A stretch of 64,000 nucleotides of DNA from Macrotrachela quadricornifera (GCA_022393335.1 JAJEKB010020989.1:206447-270446); one strand, 5' to 3'; counted from the stretch's first letter, positions 10,680-23,186 are shown. Program-made: numbers and translations. Notes: a model not told the origin generated them from the sequence alone.

Positions 10680-11717
10680 GATACAATTGAGAAATAATTA
10701 TCGTTGGAAAATATTTCATCAAATAAAATGACCTACTGGTATTTCAATAGCCAATTTCTTGTGATTATATTTAATAAAATATTCCAATAATTATCTAATA
10801 CAACACTTACATGTATAAATAAATTATTTAATATTAAAATGAAAAAATTTTGTACGGCATTTAGTAAATGTATGAACTAGCTTTATTCTGATTTTACTAT
10901 TGAATATTAATAATTTCAATTTTTATCTATCCTGATCAGTTACTATTCAATAATTATAAATAATGATAATTACGAGTGAAATTAGATCAGGAATCAATTA
11001 ATACTGACATTTCAAAAATCATTTTTGGTTAGAATATAATCAATCAGTTAGAATGTATTCATACTGTCTCTATACATTACGAATAAATATTGAGCAGTTG
11101 CATTTTCATCTATATTTGAATTGAATTAGGCTACTTATGCTCATATAAGAATAGAAACAATTATTCAAGTACTTTACAAAATAGAAATGAGTTTTACTAA
11201 ATAAATAATACATCCAACTATAACTTAATGCATAATTCCATAACAATTATGACATAATGACGTTTTGATTTTTACCATTCGTTGCCATTTTTTTCTGATT
11301 ACTATATATAATTGACACATAAGATGTTTTTATTTGATGTAAAATAAAAGAATTCAAAAAATAAAGAAGATACATATATTCCAAACATTATTGATTCTAG
11401 TCATTCATTGTTTTTCTTTTCATGTAAAGGTCACTCAAACAATCATTGAAAACGAATGATGCTATCAACTTTTATCTTGTGGTTAATATACAATCACTTT
11501 TCTTTTGACATCAATACTCACTATCTACTGTAAGCAAACAAAGAACAAACGATGTATATGTCAATAGATTCATATAAAATGGTAGTTCTTCTTTAACTCA
11601 CTACTATCAATAAACTACCAATCAAAATAGGTAACAAATGAATAAAGAAAAAAAACTGTGTTGTTTATTGAATAATATATTTTACTCACATTTTTTATCT
11701 GTATAGTTTTCAATTGT
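10680..11717. other. Intergenic, AT-rich, nothing recognised
   Basis: Upstream flank of the sugar transporter. No frame, RNA gene or obvious repeat. Confidence 0.5.
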
Positions 11718-14451
11718 ATGAAGATGTCTTCTCGAGCTAATTGTCAAATATACGCGACGGGTGGTTTTGCTGCCATTGGTGGCTTTCTTTTTGGTTATGA
11801 TTTAGGTGTCATTTCAGGTGTACTTACGATGTCAAACTTTCTTGTTGCTTTTGGAGACCAGGCAAGTCTCGATCGAGGTTCACTGACAAGTGGAGTATCG
11901 GGATCAATTGTAGGTGTAATGTCAATTGGTTGTTTTATTGGCGCTCTTTTGGCTGGACAAGCCAGCGATCGATTCTCTCGCAAATACTCGATTGTTCTCT
12001 TTTCAATTATATTCATTATTAGCGGTGCATTACAAGCAGGTTCTGTTAATTTGACAATGTTACTTGTTTCTCGTCTAATTGCTGGTAAGATAATCACTTT
12101 TTTGAATTTCACATTATCATATATTTAATCAAGTGCATAGGTGTGAGTGTTGGTGCATTATCAATGATCGTACCTGTTTATCAATCAGAAATTTCTACAA
12201 AAGAAATTCGAGGACGACTTCTTTCGTTTCAACAATGGGCTATAACCATAGGAATTGCAGTTAGCTTCTGGACTAACTATGGTACAGTATTTTCTCCTAA
12301 AAGAGAACATCATTAAACGATTTTCAAGTCTTTTTTTATTTTCAAATATCGTTTATAATTCATATGTTAATACCAAATACTAGATTTGAGAAGCACAGGT
12401 CAATTGAAGACATTTTTTGTTTACTTTAACTTATTACTGAAAATGTATATGGAGAATAGTGAAATGACGAGTTAATGAATATACCATTGTGTAAGAAAAC
12501 TGTAAAACTATAATTTTTTCTTCGCATAGATTGAGTTTAATGTATGAAACACGGAAGCAGTTTCTTTTCTCTATAAATTGTTATTTTGGGTGGACAATTT
12601 TTCTTGTTAGAAGATACAAAGATATATGTCTATAATAGTTGGAGACTGAGAATCAGATCAAAACTGAAAATAAAGACTCAATCTTCAGATATATCACTTT
12701 TTTCAAGCTTAGCTCGAATACATTGCATAATATCAAGAAAAATAGATCTTATACTATGTACCAATTACCTCAAGATTAATCATACAGGCTGCAACAGTAC
12801 TTTAGCGAAACGAAATTTTAGACGAAGTAATGAACAAACCATCTCAACATCTCTTAAAAGTCTACAAATCGATGAAAATCAAGTTTATTGATTAGTAATT
12901 ACAACAAATATTGACCGTCTAAACTTGTAATTAAGTCAATTATCAAGGTTAATTTAAAGTCATTTTGTAGAGAACGTGTTAATGTACTTTTTTTTCTCTA
13001 TAAAGACAGTACTACAACTACATTTTACTGAAGAAGCGTCTTCTTTAAGCATTGAAGAAGAATTTTTTCATCATTCCTTATATCAGCTATTTTTATGCAA
13101 AAGCTGTACGCTCTCAAACTATAGCGAATGTCGGTAATTAATCTTTCAAATATGTAGTAGCATGTATTTACTTGAGTTCTTATTATAGTTATTAGTTTAA
13201 CTATTACAAGGAACGCAAGCCACTTTTACTTAATGAAAAGGAGACAAAACAAATTTTAAACTTTTCTTATATTTTGTCAATAATAAGATTTCAATATTTT
13301 TTTTATGCGACTTCTCTTGGCCCATTGCTATTCGTTAGGTCCACGTTTTTTTAGGTACTGATTTACATCTACCATCTAGTAGTGCATCATGGCGAATTCC
13401 ATTAGGACTTCAAATCGTTCCAGCATTGATTTTAGCTATTGGCATTCTCTTTTTTCCATTTTCACCTCGTTGGTTAATGGCAAAAGGTCGTGACAGTGAA
13501 GCTATAGCTGTTCTTACTAAAATACGTTCATCATCTCGACGAGCTATACTCAACGAATATAATCAAATTAAACAGGAAATTATTCTAGAACGCGAACAAT
13601 CGATTCGATCTTATTCTCAACTGTTTCATTATCCTCTTCGTCGTCGTTTAATTCTCGGTATCTGTATTCAAATCATGCAACAACTTACCGGAATGAATTC
13701 AATTATGTACTATGCACCAGAAATATTTAGACAAGCTGGTTTATCTAGTCAGCGTGCTTCTTTACTAGCAACTGGTATCAACGGATGTGTTAATGTATTA
13801 GCCACTATTCCTGCTATCCTGTTTCTTGACAAATGGGGCCGACGACCTGTACTCATTTCTGGCGCTATACTCATGAGTTTATCAATGTTTTCTATGGGTG
13901 GTATCATGGGTGTGCATGGTCATACATTATTTAATTCAACAACAGGTACTACCGAAGTAATCATTTCGAGTCCGATAGCTTCTTACATAATAATTGTGTT
14001 TGTTTATGTTTTCGTTGCTGCGTTTGCCTTCAGCTGGGGTCCTACTACATGGCTCTATTGTGCAGAAATATTTCCATTAAGTATGCGTGCAAAAGGAACA
14101 TCATTAACGACAGCTGCAATTTGGGCGGCTAATTGTCTTATATCTTTTCTCGTACCTGTTCTTCTCGAACGTATTACATATGGGACCTATCTGATTTTTG
14201 GTATTCTTTGCATTAATATGGCTGTATTAATATTTCTCTTCTATCCAGAAACAAAAGGCAGAAGTTTAGAAGATATGGATTTAGTATTTGGAAGCTCAAT
14301 ACTTGCGATTTCGTATGGTAAGAAGAAAAATAATATTGATAACAACGATCCGAACAATATGTTAGAATTTAAATATCGAAGAAATACAACTGAGAAACAG
14401 CCACATTCGAACATTGCTATGTTAAATTATTATCCTATTACATATTTTTGA
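11718..14451 (+). CDS. Sugar/H+ symporter, MFS sugar porter family
   Basis: Three exons, 11718-12084, 12141-12281 and 13355-14451, join in frame to 534 residues with introns of 56 and 1073 nt, both phase 1. Family signatures are in order: GGFLFGYDLGVISG in helix 1, ASDRFSRK in the first cytosolic loop, YQSEISTKEIRGRL, FSPRWLMAKGR, QQLTGMNSIMYYAPEIF in helix 7, DKWGRRPVLISG, CAEIFPLSMRAKGTS, and PETKGRSLEDMD after helix 12. The usual 12 hydrophobic segments can be followed. It should move hexoses across the plasma membrane; the QQLTGMN and PETKGR motifs fit glucose-type transporters. The stretch ISFWTNYG-type (here VSFWTNYGTD), WRIPLGLQIVPALIL and FPFSPRWLM reads more like fungal transporters than animal GLUT proteins, so horizontal origin is possible. 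AATAAA lies at 14505-14510. Confidence 0.9.
12282..13354 (+). other. Long intron 2 of the sugar transporter
   Basis: It is 1073 nt against about 50-125 nt for most introns in the window. The donor is GGTACAG and the acceptor TTTTTTTAG. The frame at 12586-12891 lacks a real ATG start and any recognisable motif. No terminal repeat marking an inserted element was found by eye. Confidence 0.7.
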
Positions 14452-14510
14452 TTATAAATTGATTAAAGTAATTAATTTCTATTAACTTTAATTAAAAGTA
14501 CCAGAATAAA

Positions 14511-15581
14511 TTTATCACTAAAATCAAGAAAATTGGACTTTAAGGAGATCATGTCTTAATACGTAATTGTGATTCCAATTTGTGCCTATAATTAAATACT
14601 ATTACATTTCTACATTATAAGTCTAAAATTTTTGATTCTATAAATATCAATGACATTCTATTATCTTATAGAACTAGATTTTATTCTCACCAATTTCATT
14701 TTTCTTAACAATATAATGAACTTGTAATTCATCCATTAGCATATTACTTTACTGTTGTTCACTAATGAGAGAGAAAGATACCTTAATTGTTCAAGTACTG
14801 TTTTGCTGAGACATAATTATATAAAAAGCTTCAGAATAATTTACTCAAAAAAATTAATGATTAATGTATACAATTGCATATACAAAGATAATTGTCCTCA
14901 TGAACATCAATTGAAAGAGAGAAGTAATTCTTAGTTTTTTTTGCGATTGTAGAGCTGATAATAGCAATTATAAAACATCGAAATAAATAAATTGGAACAT
15001 ACGTGTTGAGAATTATGCTCTATTCATTTATCGATACGTTACTTCTGCAATAGTAAAAAAAAATGACTCTAGTCTATCTGATTACTTTTATTGAAGACAA
15101 TTGATAAAACATTGAATAAATTATCAATAGTACACAATGTAAAAAACAAAAGATTTCTCAAAGACGAAAAAGAGATAAAGTTTTCCCCTCAAAAATATTG
15201 GAAAGTCTCTTAGGAATCTTTTTTATAAATCTAAATAATCATATTGAAAAGAATTAGATATAATTTTCAATATCAACATATCGTGACTTATAGCATTGAT
15301 CTGTAACAAAAGATGAAAAAATATATATGCAATACATAATAATATTTTCTTGTAAAGTTCAATTCGTGAGCCAAAAATATTTCAGAAACGTTAAGAGAAT
15401 AGATTTGACCAAAAAAATTCTTAATCAGTACTTGATATTCAGAAGATCCAAGCTGCTATCTCGAAACAACTATGATGATGATGGATCACTTGAGTTACTT
15501 GAATGTTCTGAGCTAATATTTTAGGCATAAATAGATAGATACTAGATTAGAAAAACCTACAAATAATATCCGTTTTCAATC
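14511..15581. other. Intergenic, AT-rich, nothing recognised
   Basis: The short frame at 15327-15524 shows no motif. No RNA gene or repeat was seen. Confidence 0.5.
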
Positions 15582-15643
15582 TTGAGGGTGAGAGTGGGGG
15601 TAATCCATTTTGTCATCGTCATTGGTATCTTCACCCTCAAAAA
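15582..15643. mobile_element. Tiny foldback element, TTGAGGGTGA ends
   Basis: TTGAGGGTGA near 15582 pairs with TCACCCTCAA near 15643 over about 60 bp. The same CTTGAGGGTG terminus flanks the large nest at 41849-44998, and CACCCTCAAG occurs near 21663. Confidence 0.45.
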
Positions 15644-15784
15644 TCAAAATGCAACTGCCTGATTTTCTGCAAAAATTACATATGCAAACTCGTTGTTGGT
15701 CTGGCTATTCGTTTCAAACTTTGTAAGCCGCACTAAACAAATCAGTACTTTATTGAGTTCGCGCAAGTTTTCGAACAGTTAGAA

Positions 15785-16064
15785 AATCTAAAATGGTTTT
15801 TCATCTGGATAGACATGCGAAAGCTTTGCTACGAACTATTTTTAATATCGACAGAACGCAAAAGAGAGCTGATACGAAAAGCATGAAAACATCTAGGTAA
15901 GAGATAAATTCTCGTTATCTTGATGCTAAACATTTCCAGTTTCATCTCGAATCTAGATGATTTCTTACGTTTCATGCCAACTCTTTTTGCGTCTTACCGA
16001 TGTTAAAAAAGGGTTTGTAGCAAAGGTCTGACGCATGTATTCATATAAAAAACCATTTTAGATT
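15785..16064. mobile_element. Foldback MITE, about 280 bp
   Basis: Imperfect arms of about 115 bp: the left arm begins ATCTAAAATGGTTTTTCAT and the right arm ends AAACCATTTTAGAT. Matching inner blocks include CTTTGCTAC.AAC, ATCG..AGACGCAAAA and ATCATCTAG. No coding capacity; target duplication not resolved. Confidence 0.6.
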
Positions 16065-16607
16065 CCATAGCTGCTGTAGAACTTACACCGATTCAGTAGA
16101 ATATTGAATTTTTTTCGAGAGTACCAGCAACAGCTAAAATGGATGTTATCCACGAGAAAAGAAAAACAGATAGATCAGCAAAGGCGAAACACGCTTTGCT
16201 AGTAGAGTAATTACCCAGGTCGAAGATTCCGGCCTCCGGAAACGGTCAGGAACCGGCCGGAAACGGCGTCTTTCCAGGAGCATTCCGGCCGTTTCCGCAC
16301 AAGGAAATCGCCGGAACCGGCCGGAAAAAACGCGGATCAGGGAAGCAGTATTCCGGACCGGAAAGCAATCGTACCGGAAACCGTGTATTCCAAGCATTTC
16401 CGCAAGCTGGAAAACAAACGGATCGATACCGTATCCTGCCGGAAAAAAACCAGGAACCCACGGGATACGTTCGTAAAACAACCCGGATCCCTCCGGAACC
16501 ACAGCGGAATTATCTCGTGAAATTTCGGAAAAAACCGGAAAAGACACCGTTTCCCGCAATAAAATTTAAAAAACTTTCTCAAAATAATGAATCCGTCGAA
16601 GGAAAAA

Positions 16608-16745
16608 GTCTCAATGAGACATCTTGAAGTCTCAGTGAGACTTCAAGATGTCTCATTGAGACTTCAAGATGTCTCAGTGAGACTCCATGATGTCTCAGTG
16701 AGACTTCATGATATCTCATTGAGACTTCATGATGTCTCATTGAGA
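16608..16745. repeat. Tandem array of 21-22 bp palindromic unit
   Basis: About six units of the form GTCTCAnTGAGACTTCAnGA. Each carries the palindrome GTCTCA.TGAGAC. It lies just inside the left GC-rich end of the 16212-18863 element. Confidence 0.8.
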
Positions 16746-17100
16746 CCTCTCAATAATATGATCTAACGGGTAGTAATCATACCTACGATAGAAGGTGAAA
16801 ATTCCCATTGATGCATCTCAATGATTCAAACTAATTAATATCATACCTACAATGGAAGGTAAAAGTCTCATTGATGCTATTTAATGATATAAATCAATAA
16901 ATATCAAACTCTTGATGCGAAATAAAAGTCTTATTTAGCCTTTTCAATGATATGTTTCATTGACTCTTCAATATACCTCGTAAACGAGGTAAGAGTCTAA
17001 TTGAGACGTCTCAAAGACCTAAACTAATGTGTAATGATCAAAACCTTCATCCTCATAAGAGTTAAAACATTCATCGAGCCTATTCAATCAGAAACTCTAC
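16745..17100. repeat. Diverged tandem repeat, unit about 80 bp
   Basis: Recurring blocks ATCATACCTACnATnGAAGG followed by TCTCATTGATGC and CAATGAT can be followed for about four loose copies. Confidence 0.5.
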
Positions 17101-17279
17101 TAACAAAGCTTAGAATCTCAACGGCTAGGTTAGTCAAACTATTTTATAAATGGTGTATAACCCAGGATGAAGCTAACCGTAACGCTTAGGAAACCAAACC
17201 TTTCCTAAAATACATATCATACCGAAAATGTATCGAAACCTACGTTCTCAATATCTAACAGTCACTCCTAGATATATAC

Positions 17280-18000
17280 CCAAACATTCAAAACAAAACA
17301 CTCACTAGGTAATTGACCTATAGTTTCAATCTGACATCTCAATATTATGAAAGATCTTTACGAAAAAAATTTTATCTACCCTTAACCTTACGCATACAAA
17401 ATAATCTACCTTTTTACTTCGTTTTTTTNNNNNNNNNNATCTTATGCATACAAAATAATCTATCATTATACTTCGTTTTTTCCCTAAGTTCAAAAGAGAC
17501 TGAAAATGATTTTTCGTTTCACTAAAATGAGTAAAAAGATCCTACCTTAAGTATTTTTCATACGAAAAAAAGTATCACTATGTGTATGTGAAACATCTCA
17601 AATGGGATCCCTTATATAAGCTGACATGTTCAAAACAAAACGGTAATTGGGTAGTCGACCGAGAGCCTGAATCAGACGTCTCAATACTAGAGAAGATCTG
17701 TACGAGAAAATTTTCTTTACGTCTCAATCTTATGTATACAGGATAATCTACCTTTACACCTCGCGTTTTGGCTTAGTTCAAATGAGACTCAAAATGATTT
17801 TTCATCTTACTAAAATCAATAAAAAAATTCCTACCTGGAGTATTTTTCGTACGAGGAAAAGTATCGCAGTGTGTATGTGAATTATTTTGAATGGGCTCGC
17901 CTATATAGAGTGACATATTCAAAACCAATTGTTGAGTGGGTAGTTGAACTAAAGCCTCAATGAAACATTTGTAAAGTACAAAGGATCTTCTGGAGAAAAC
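17280..18000. repeat. Tandem repeat of about 290-340 bp, three copies
   Basis: The block TTCAAAACAAAAC begins near 17287 and 17628, and a diverged copy begins near 17916. Each is followed by GGTAnTTGA, CAAT..GACnTCTCAAT, AAGATCT.TACGA and ACAnnATAATCTACC. The third copy is partial. The 10-N gap lies in the first. Confidence 0.65.
17429..17438. other. Assembly gap, 10 N
   Basis: Ten N in a row. The sequence on both sides is a near-duplicate (CATACAAAATAATCTA before and after), so the gap probably marks a collapsed short tandem repeat. Confidence 0.95.
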
Positions 18001-18863
18001 GTTTCTCGTTAACGTCAGTTGTAGGAGATAGTGTATTATCACACTCTTTATTTCGGTTATTTTGTAAGAGGAAGTCAGATTTTTCTTCAGTAGTCATCAA
18101 CGTCTGAGATGTGGGAGCGACATGAATGTTTTTTACATCGATGAAAGCCTTCGTGGAGTCTCATAATTCGCTTCATTAGTTGTGCTAAACTTTAGGTAGT
18201 TTTTTATGAGTCTTTCGGTAGATCATTGTGCGGCAGATAAAAAAAAAGCTGTAAAGATGTTATACTGGTGTAGTGAAATAATTAACATAAATTTCCATAT
18301 CATGTACTGTTGTAAAATGGGGTTGTTTTTGTAACTTTCTAATTAAAAGAGATCCTAATGAATTTAAGTGACAAAATTTTGATCAATTTGTAGTATATTT
18401 TCAATTTCTGATGTTATTTTTAGACGTTGGTTTTTGGTCAAATTTTTTATAGTAATGAGCTGTAAGAAAATGCTAAAAAAGAAACACTATTTTTAATAAG
18501 AGATTGATTTATTAGTCAAAAGATCGTATGACTCAGCACAGCTTGAGATTCCTATTGTTAGTTCGGAACTGCTACATATGGTTGATATATATATGAGTAT
18601 CATTTCCCAATATAGGAATCAGCGGGAACAGTACGGAAAATGGTGATTATGGAACCGGACATATACGGCAAGTTCCGAAAATACGGATCCGGGCGGAAAG
18701 TCACCAGATTTTTTCCGACAGCTTTCCCGGCCGTTTCCGGGCGGATATGGCAGGAAAGTGAGCGGAAAACTCCGGCAACTTCCGGTCCGGAATACTGCTT
18801 CCCTGATCCGGTGATTTCCGACGAATTCCGGCCGGATCCGGCCCGTACGCTTCGACCTGGGTA

Positions 18864-19534
18864 GATCTTGCTTTATGTTAGAGGGAGGGTCGATCTAATT
18901 AATCGACACTAGAACGTGTGCTTTATTTTCCAAAAAGGTCCAACATATATACTGAACAAGTCAGGCAAATCCCAACCCCTGATAAGGGAAAAATACTTGA
19001 ATACTATCAGAGGAAAACACTTGGGAAATACAAGCAGATGAAAGAACGAAAGAAAAAATCCTATATATGTATGACATCTGGACGATAAGAAGGAAAGGAT
19101 AAATCCCATACATATATATCGTATATGTGATCTATATGAGAAGAAAGAGAGAGAAAAAAGAAAAAAAAAAGATCTATGTCAATCACACTATAACACTTTA
19201 TCTCTTTTATCAATTTTTTTAATGACTATTTAATATTCTTTTGTATTTCTTCGGATGTATTTAAATATAATCTACTTATATCAAATTAATCTTGCTATAG
19301 ATAAAATTTATTTATTATGCTGATAAAATCTGTATTTTACTTAATTAACTTTAAAGTTTTCATGAATCAAATTTCAATATTTAGCGACCAAAAACGTTGT
19401 TTTCATTTCTTTTTTTTGCAGTTTTTCCATATATCTACAAAATAATAATCTGTTTTATTTTCTATTCAAACATAAGTTTCGATATCGTTTTTCGAACAAC
19501 AATCTGCCCTCTAATATAATGTTGAATGTACTGA
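18864..19534. other. Intergenic, nothing recognised
   Basis: AT-rich sequence with purine-rich runs near 19140-19170. No gene or repeat family member was identified. Confidence 0.4.
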
Positions 19535-20152
19535 CGAGGGAGGGTCACCAACTTAAAAATCGCTTTTGAGCTGATACTTTGTGCACAAGTAGACACTAGT
19601 GAGACTAGTAAAAGTCTAAAATGATAAGCGCTAATAGGCCTTTCTTTCCGAGTTATAGTCGTTTTACTAAAATTTCAGCCTGTGCCTGAGTACATACTCA
19701 AAAATCGAACGACCGTATTTCGACCTGAATTTCTGCCAATACGCAGGCCTGGCGATAGCTAACAAACCCTAAAAATTTCAGTCCAATCGGCCGCTTCCTT
19801 CATGAGATAATAAATCTTCAAAAAGTAGTCATATTTCACCAATGATTCATGAAAATCAGTTTATTTTGAAAATTTATTATCTCGTGAAAGAAGCGTTCGA
19901 TTGAACTGAAATTTTTAGAGTTTGTTAGCTATCGCCAGGCCTGCGTATTGGCAGAAATCCAGGTCGAAATACGGTCGTTCGATTTTTGAGTATGTACTCA
20001 GGCACAGGCTGAAATTTTAGTAAAACGACTATAACTCGGAAAGAAAGGCCTATTAGCGCTTATCATTTTAGACTTTTACTAGTCTCACTAGTGTCTACTT
20101 GTGCACAAAGTATCAGCTCAAAAGCGATTTTTAAGTTGGTGACCCTCCCTCG
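19535..20152. mobile_element. 618-bp foldback element, copy 1
   Basis: Two arms of about 300 bp, nearly perfect, meet near 19845. The ends are CGAGGGAGGGTCACCAACTT and its complement. TGA stands on both sides (19532-19534 and 20153-20155), a 3-bp target duplication. No protein is encoded. Copy 2 at 49882-50499 is also 618 bp and differs by scattered substitutions; a diverged relative lies at 45557-46175. A 3-bp TNA duplication would fit a PIF/Harbinger-like transposase; this is inference. Confidence 0.85.
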
Positions 20153-20676
20153 TGAGTAATGTCGAAAGGAAAAATGTCGAAAGTAAAAATGTAGAAAAGT
20201 AAAAATGTCGAAAATAAAAATGTCGAAAATAAAAATGCCGAAAGTAGAAACATCAAAAACCAAAATGTTCGAAAGTAAGTCAGTAGTATAAAACTTGAAA
20301 CTTCAATTCAAGAATTCAACTATTCAAGTTTTGAACTCTACTCCGTATTTTGCTCTCCCCGCTCGCATTACTCACCCCCTCACTCTCACATTGGTATCAT
20401 CCCTTCATCCTCACCCTCACATTGCACTTCCCCCTCACCCTCACTTTGGTCTCTCCCCCCTCACTCTCACTTTGAAGTTCAAGTTTCAAGTTTGACACAT
20501 ATATTTCTGACAACAGTAACACTACTAAGATCCTATCTCGGTCATCTTTGAAGTTTTCTACATTTTTGGCTTTCGACATTTTTAGTTTTCTACATTTTTC
20601 CTTTCGACATTTTTTGTTTTCTACATTTTTCCTTTCTACATTTATCCTTTCGGCATTTTTTTTTCGACATTACTCA
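20153..20676. mobile_element. Foldback element with AATGTCGAAA repeats
   Basis: TGAGTAATGTCGAAA at 20153 pairs exactly with TTTCGACATTACTCA at 20662-20676. Both arms consist of short tandem units of the type AAAAATGTCGAAA. The centre holds (CACCCTCACnnT)-like repeats at about 20365-20475 flanked by TTGAACT-rich sequence. The 618-bp element is inserted at its left TGA. Confidence 0.6.
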
Positions 20677-23182
20677 GACATACCTATAATGTTTTATTAC
20701 GTACTACTTCAATTTAAAGCTTATTGAGTCAATTCATGGGTCACTTATGTATTTTTCCTACTATATCAAGCATGTTATTTAATCAATTCAATCAGCGCTC
20801 TTGTACGAATTGAAATTTTTTGACCTGGAGAGTCAAATAGAGAGATAGAGCCAGTATTGTAGAATGGTTTTATTCACAAATCAAGAGTTGCTGTTAACAT
20901 ATAGCTCAACACAAGTCTTCAGATTTGATGATAAAAATCAGTTTCATTATATGAAGGAGCAGTAATGATTTTTATCCTTTATTTTGCATGTTAAGACATA
21001 TATTTTTTAATTAACAGACTTAGGTTCTTGTAGAGTAGAAAATTCCCTATGTTTTTCGTCTCTACAAGAACGTAACAGTCTATAAGAACTGTTTTTTAAT
21101 AAATTTTATGTGTAATTTAAGATTAAGATGTTTGTATCAATCAAGGTTAAACATACAATTTATGAAAGAAATCATTCATGGATTATTATATAGGCTTTTA
21201 TTAACTGTATGTAGTTTATTTAAAAATAAATCAGAAAAGCAACTATTATTTTTTTTTGATAATATCAGTATATAACAAAAAAATGTAATTATTAATAAGC
21301 ATTATGTGTGTTTTTGAAATCTTTCTTGCATCGTAAATGATTTTTATATGTTATTACAGGATGAACAACGTGTTATTGTCGTCGACAGAACAAAAGTTTC
21401 TTCAATTTTTTTCCGTGTTTAGCGAATGTAACATAACATATAAATGGATAAAAGAATACGAAACAATAGGAAAAAAAATAAAGATGGAATAGACTTTTCT
21501 ATTAGTATCGACTGGTAAATCCAGCAGATTAATTTGTCTTTTTGTCAAAGAATAGATTAATCTATTCTCCATGTGATCATCAGGATCATTACGCAGTCGA
21601 AATCATCTGAGGAGACTCTTCAGCAAGGCCGAAACGTGTCATGGTTAGCTTGGACTTACCCTCACCCTCAAGGTCTATGATTAGTCATATTATTATTAAA
21701 ATATACAATATTACAAATAACAGTTGATCCATCATTAATATGTGACTTTTATTTTATTAATAACTTCCGAAAGGAGATTCTAAATTCTTCTCTTAATTAC
21801 AATATTACTTTTGCTTTTTTATAAGCTTTCTACAAAAACGAGTGGATTGTGACGATTTTTTGTACAAGCGATGTAAGCAATGATGGAATCATGCCTTTAT
21901 TTATTTCTTCCCCCTCAAGAATCGCATGATTCTTTTACAAAACACACAATTATATACTTGTTCATCAAAGAGAAGGAAAGGAGAGATAATGTCAAAGCAG
22001 AGCAAAACATGTTTAGTAAGAACGTAAGAGAAATTGAAAGGACAAAAGCCATGCGTACGGCACATACAAATGAGAGCGTTACAATAGTAAAAACAATTAA
22101 AAGCGAAATGAGCATTATACTGTTATTTAAAACGACTTTATTGATATTTAAGTCAGAAAAAATCATCGATACTTAAAGTCGAACAACAAAAATCCTTTGA
22201 ATAATTGTCAAAAAATGATCATTAATACAAGAATCAATATTGGTTGCTCAGATATGAATTCAACTTTTAAAAGATATTGAAGTCGATTGGATTATCAGAG
22301 AGTTCTGCATAAAACCATATAAATTGATGTTTTGAAACAGATACAAAGCATTCATAATTAATAATCCAAATGCCGACCGAAAAATAACATCATGATTTGA
22401 GCATATCACTTGAGTGATATAAAAGTAAATATTAATTAAATGAATTTTAATTTGAGCAATGTCATACATATACACGAGCATGTTTCTATACCAATTTCAT
22501 TTAATCATATCATTTTTCAGACAATTAAAAATAAGACCGAAATTATTCATTTTTGTTTTGATAGTATTCATATGGCAAAGCGATAGTTGTTGTTTCATCC
22601 ATCCCAATTATAATGCTCCCACTTACACAGCATAACGTTTTAAAGAATTTCAAATATGTGTCCATCGAGAGTTATATTAAAATAAAAATACACAAGTTCA
22701 AATGCAGAAAAAACGGATTAAAATAGAAAATATATTAGATAAAAACATTGAAAAGTATAAGAAAATAGAAAAAGCACGAATTACACAAAAATATTAAAGC
22801 AGCAGAGCTCATTAGTAAGAAAGTTTTCAATAATATTTTATCTTTTTATGATACTACTCAACATACCAGAGTTTCTGGTTCGAAATTTGATTGAGGAGTC
22901 ATCTTTTTACCTTCGTTTTTCTAGTCCAATTTAAATGAAAAAATATTGCCATGCCTAAGGTTTTCCAAGAATGTTATTTCAAAAGCTTTTACACTATGTA
23001 TTATATGACATAAAAACAAGTATCATTTGAAAAAACTAAAAAGCACGTAAACATGGTTTACAAATGAAGTATCGAAAAAAACGTATTTTTTAGTCAAATA
23101 TTAAATATCGAACCAAGCTCATCGTTATTATCATTTTCCCACTATATTTCTACATCGATATTTTATTTCAGTGATTGAAACC
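20677..23182. other. Long gene-poor stretch
   Basis: No convincing gene. The overlapping frames at 21880-22176 and 21915-22166 lie in low-complexity sequence without motifs. A 66-bp hairpin lies at 21016-21081. TTACCCTCACCCTCAAG near 21660 resembles the end of the small TTGAGGGTG elements. Confidence 0.4.
21016..21081. repeat. 66-bp inverted repeat
   Basis: AGACTTAGGTTCTTGTAGAG pairs with CTCTACAAGAACGTAACAGTCT apart from small length differences. It could be a very short MITE or a transcribed hairpin. Confidence 0.5.
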
Positions 23183-23186
23183 TTAA

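Larger units (their letters stand above)
16212..18863. mobile_element. 2.65 kb element with GC-rich CCGGAA inverted ends
   Basis: The left end TACCCAGGTCGAAG (16212) pairs with CTTCGACCTGGGTA (18863). Inside each end lies a GC-rich stretch of about 300-350 bp crowded with CCGGAA/TTCCGG; a 30-bp block at 16334-16363 is repeated exactly in reverse near 18780-18809. The interior is AT-rich and holds only tandem repeats (16608-16745, 16745-17100, 17280-18000). Overlapping frames in the GC-rich end are a side effect of the low-complexity sequence. The flanks do not show a convincing target duplication, so the class is open. Confidence 0.65.

Noticed and set aside
12586..12891. Possible 101-codon gene inside intron 2 of the transporter
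   Set aside because: It starts at TTG, has no motif, and lies between two well-supported exons in the same direction.
16146..16582. Three overlapping minus-strand frames rich in Arg, Phe and Pro
   Set aside because: They arise from the low-complexity CCGGAA repeats, which lack stops in several frames. No domain or start context.
18880..18905. GAGGGAGGGTCGATC as another end of the 618-bp foldback family
   Set aside because: Only the first bases resemble CGAGGGAGGGTC; no matching arm follows.
22260..22481. Minus frame with membrane-like segment
   Set aside because: AT-rich sequence gives hydrophobic chance frames; no family motif, no conserved context.
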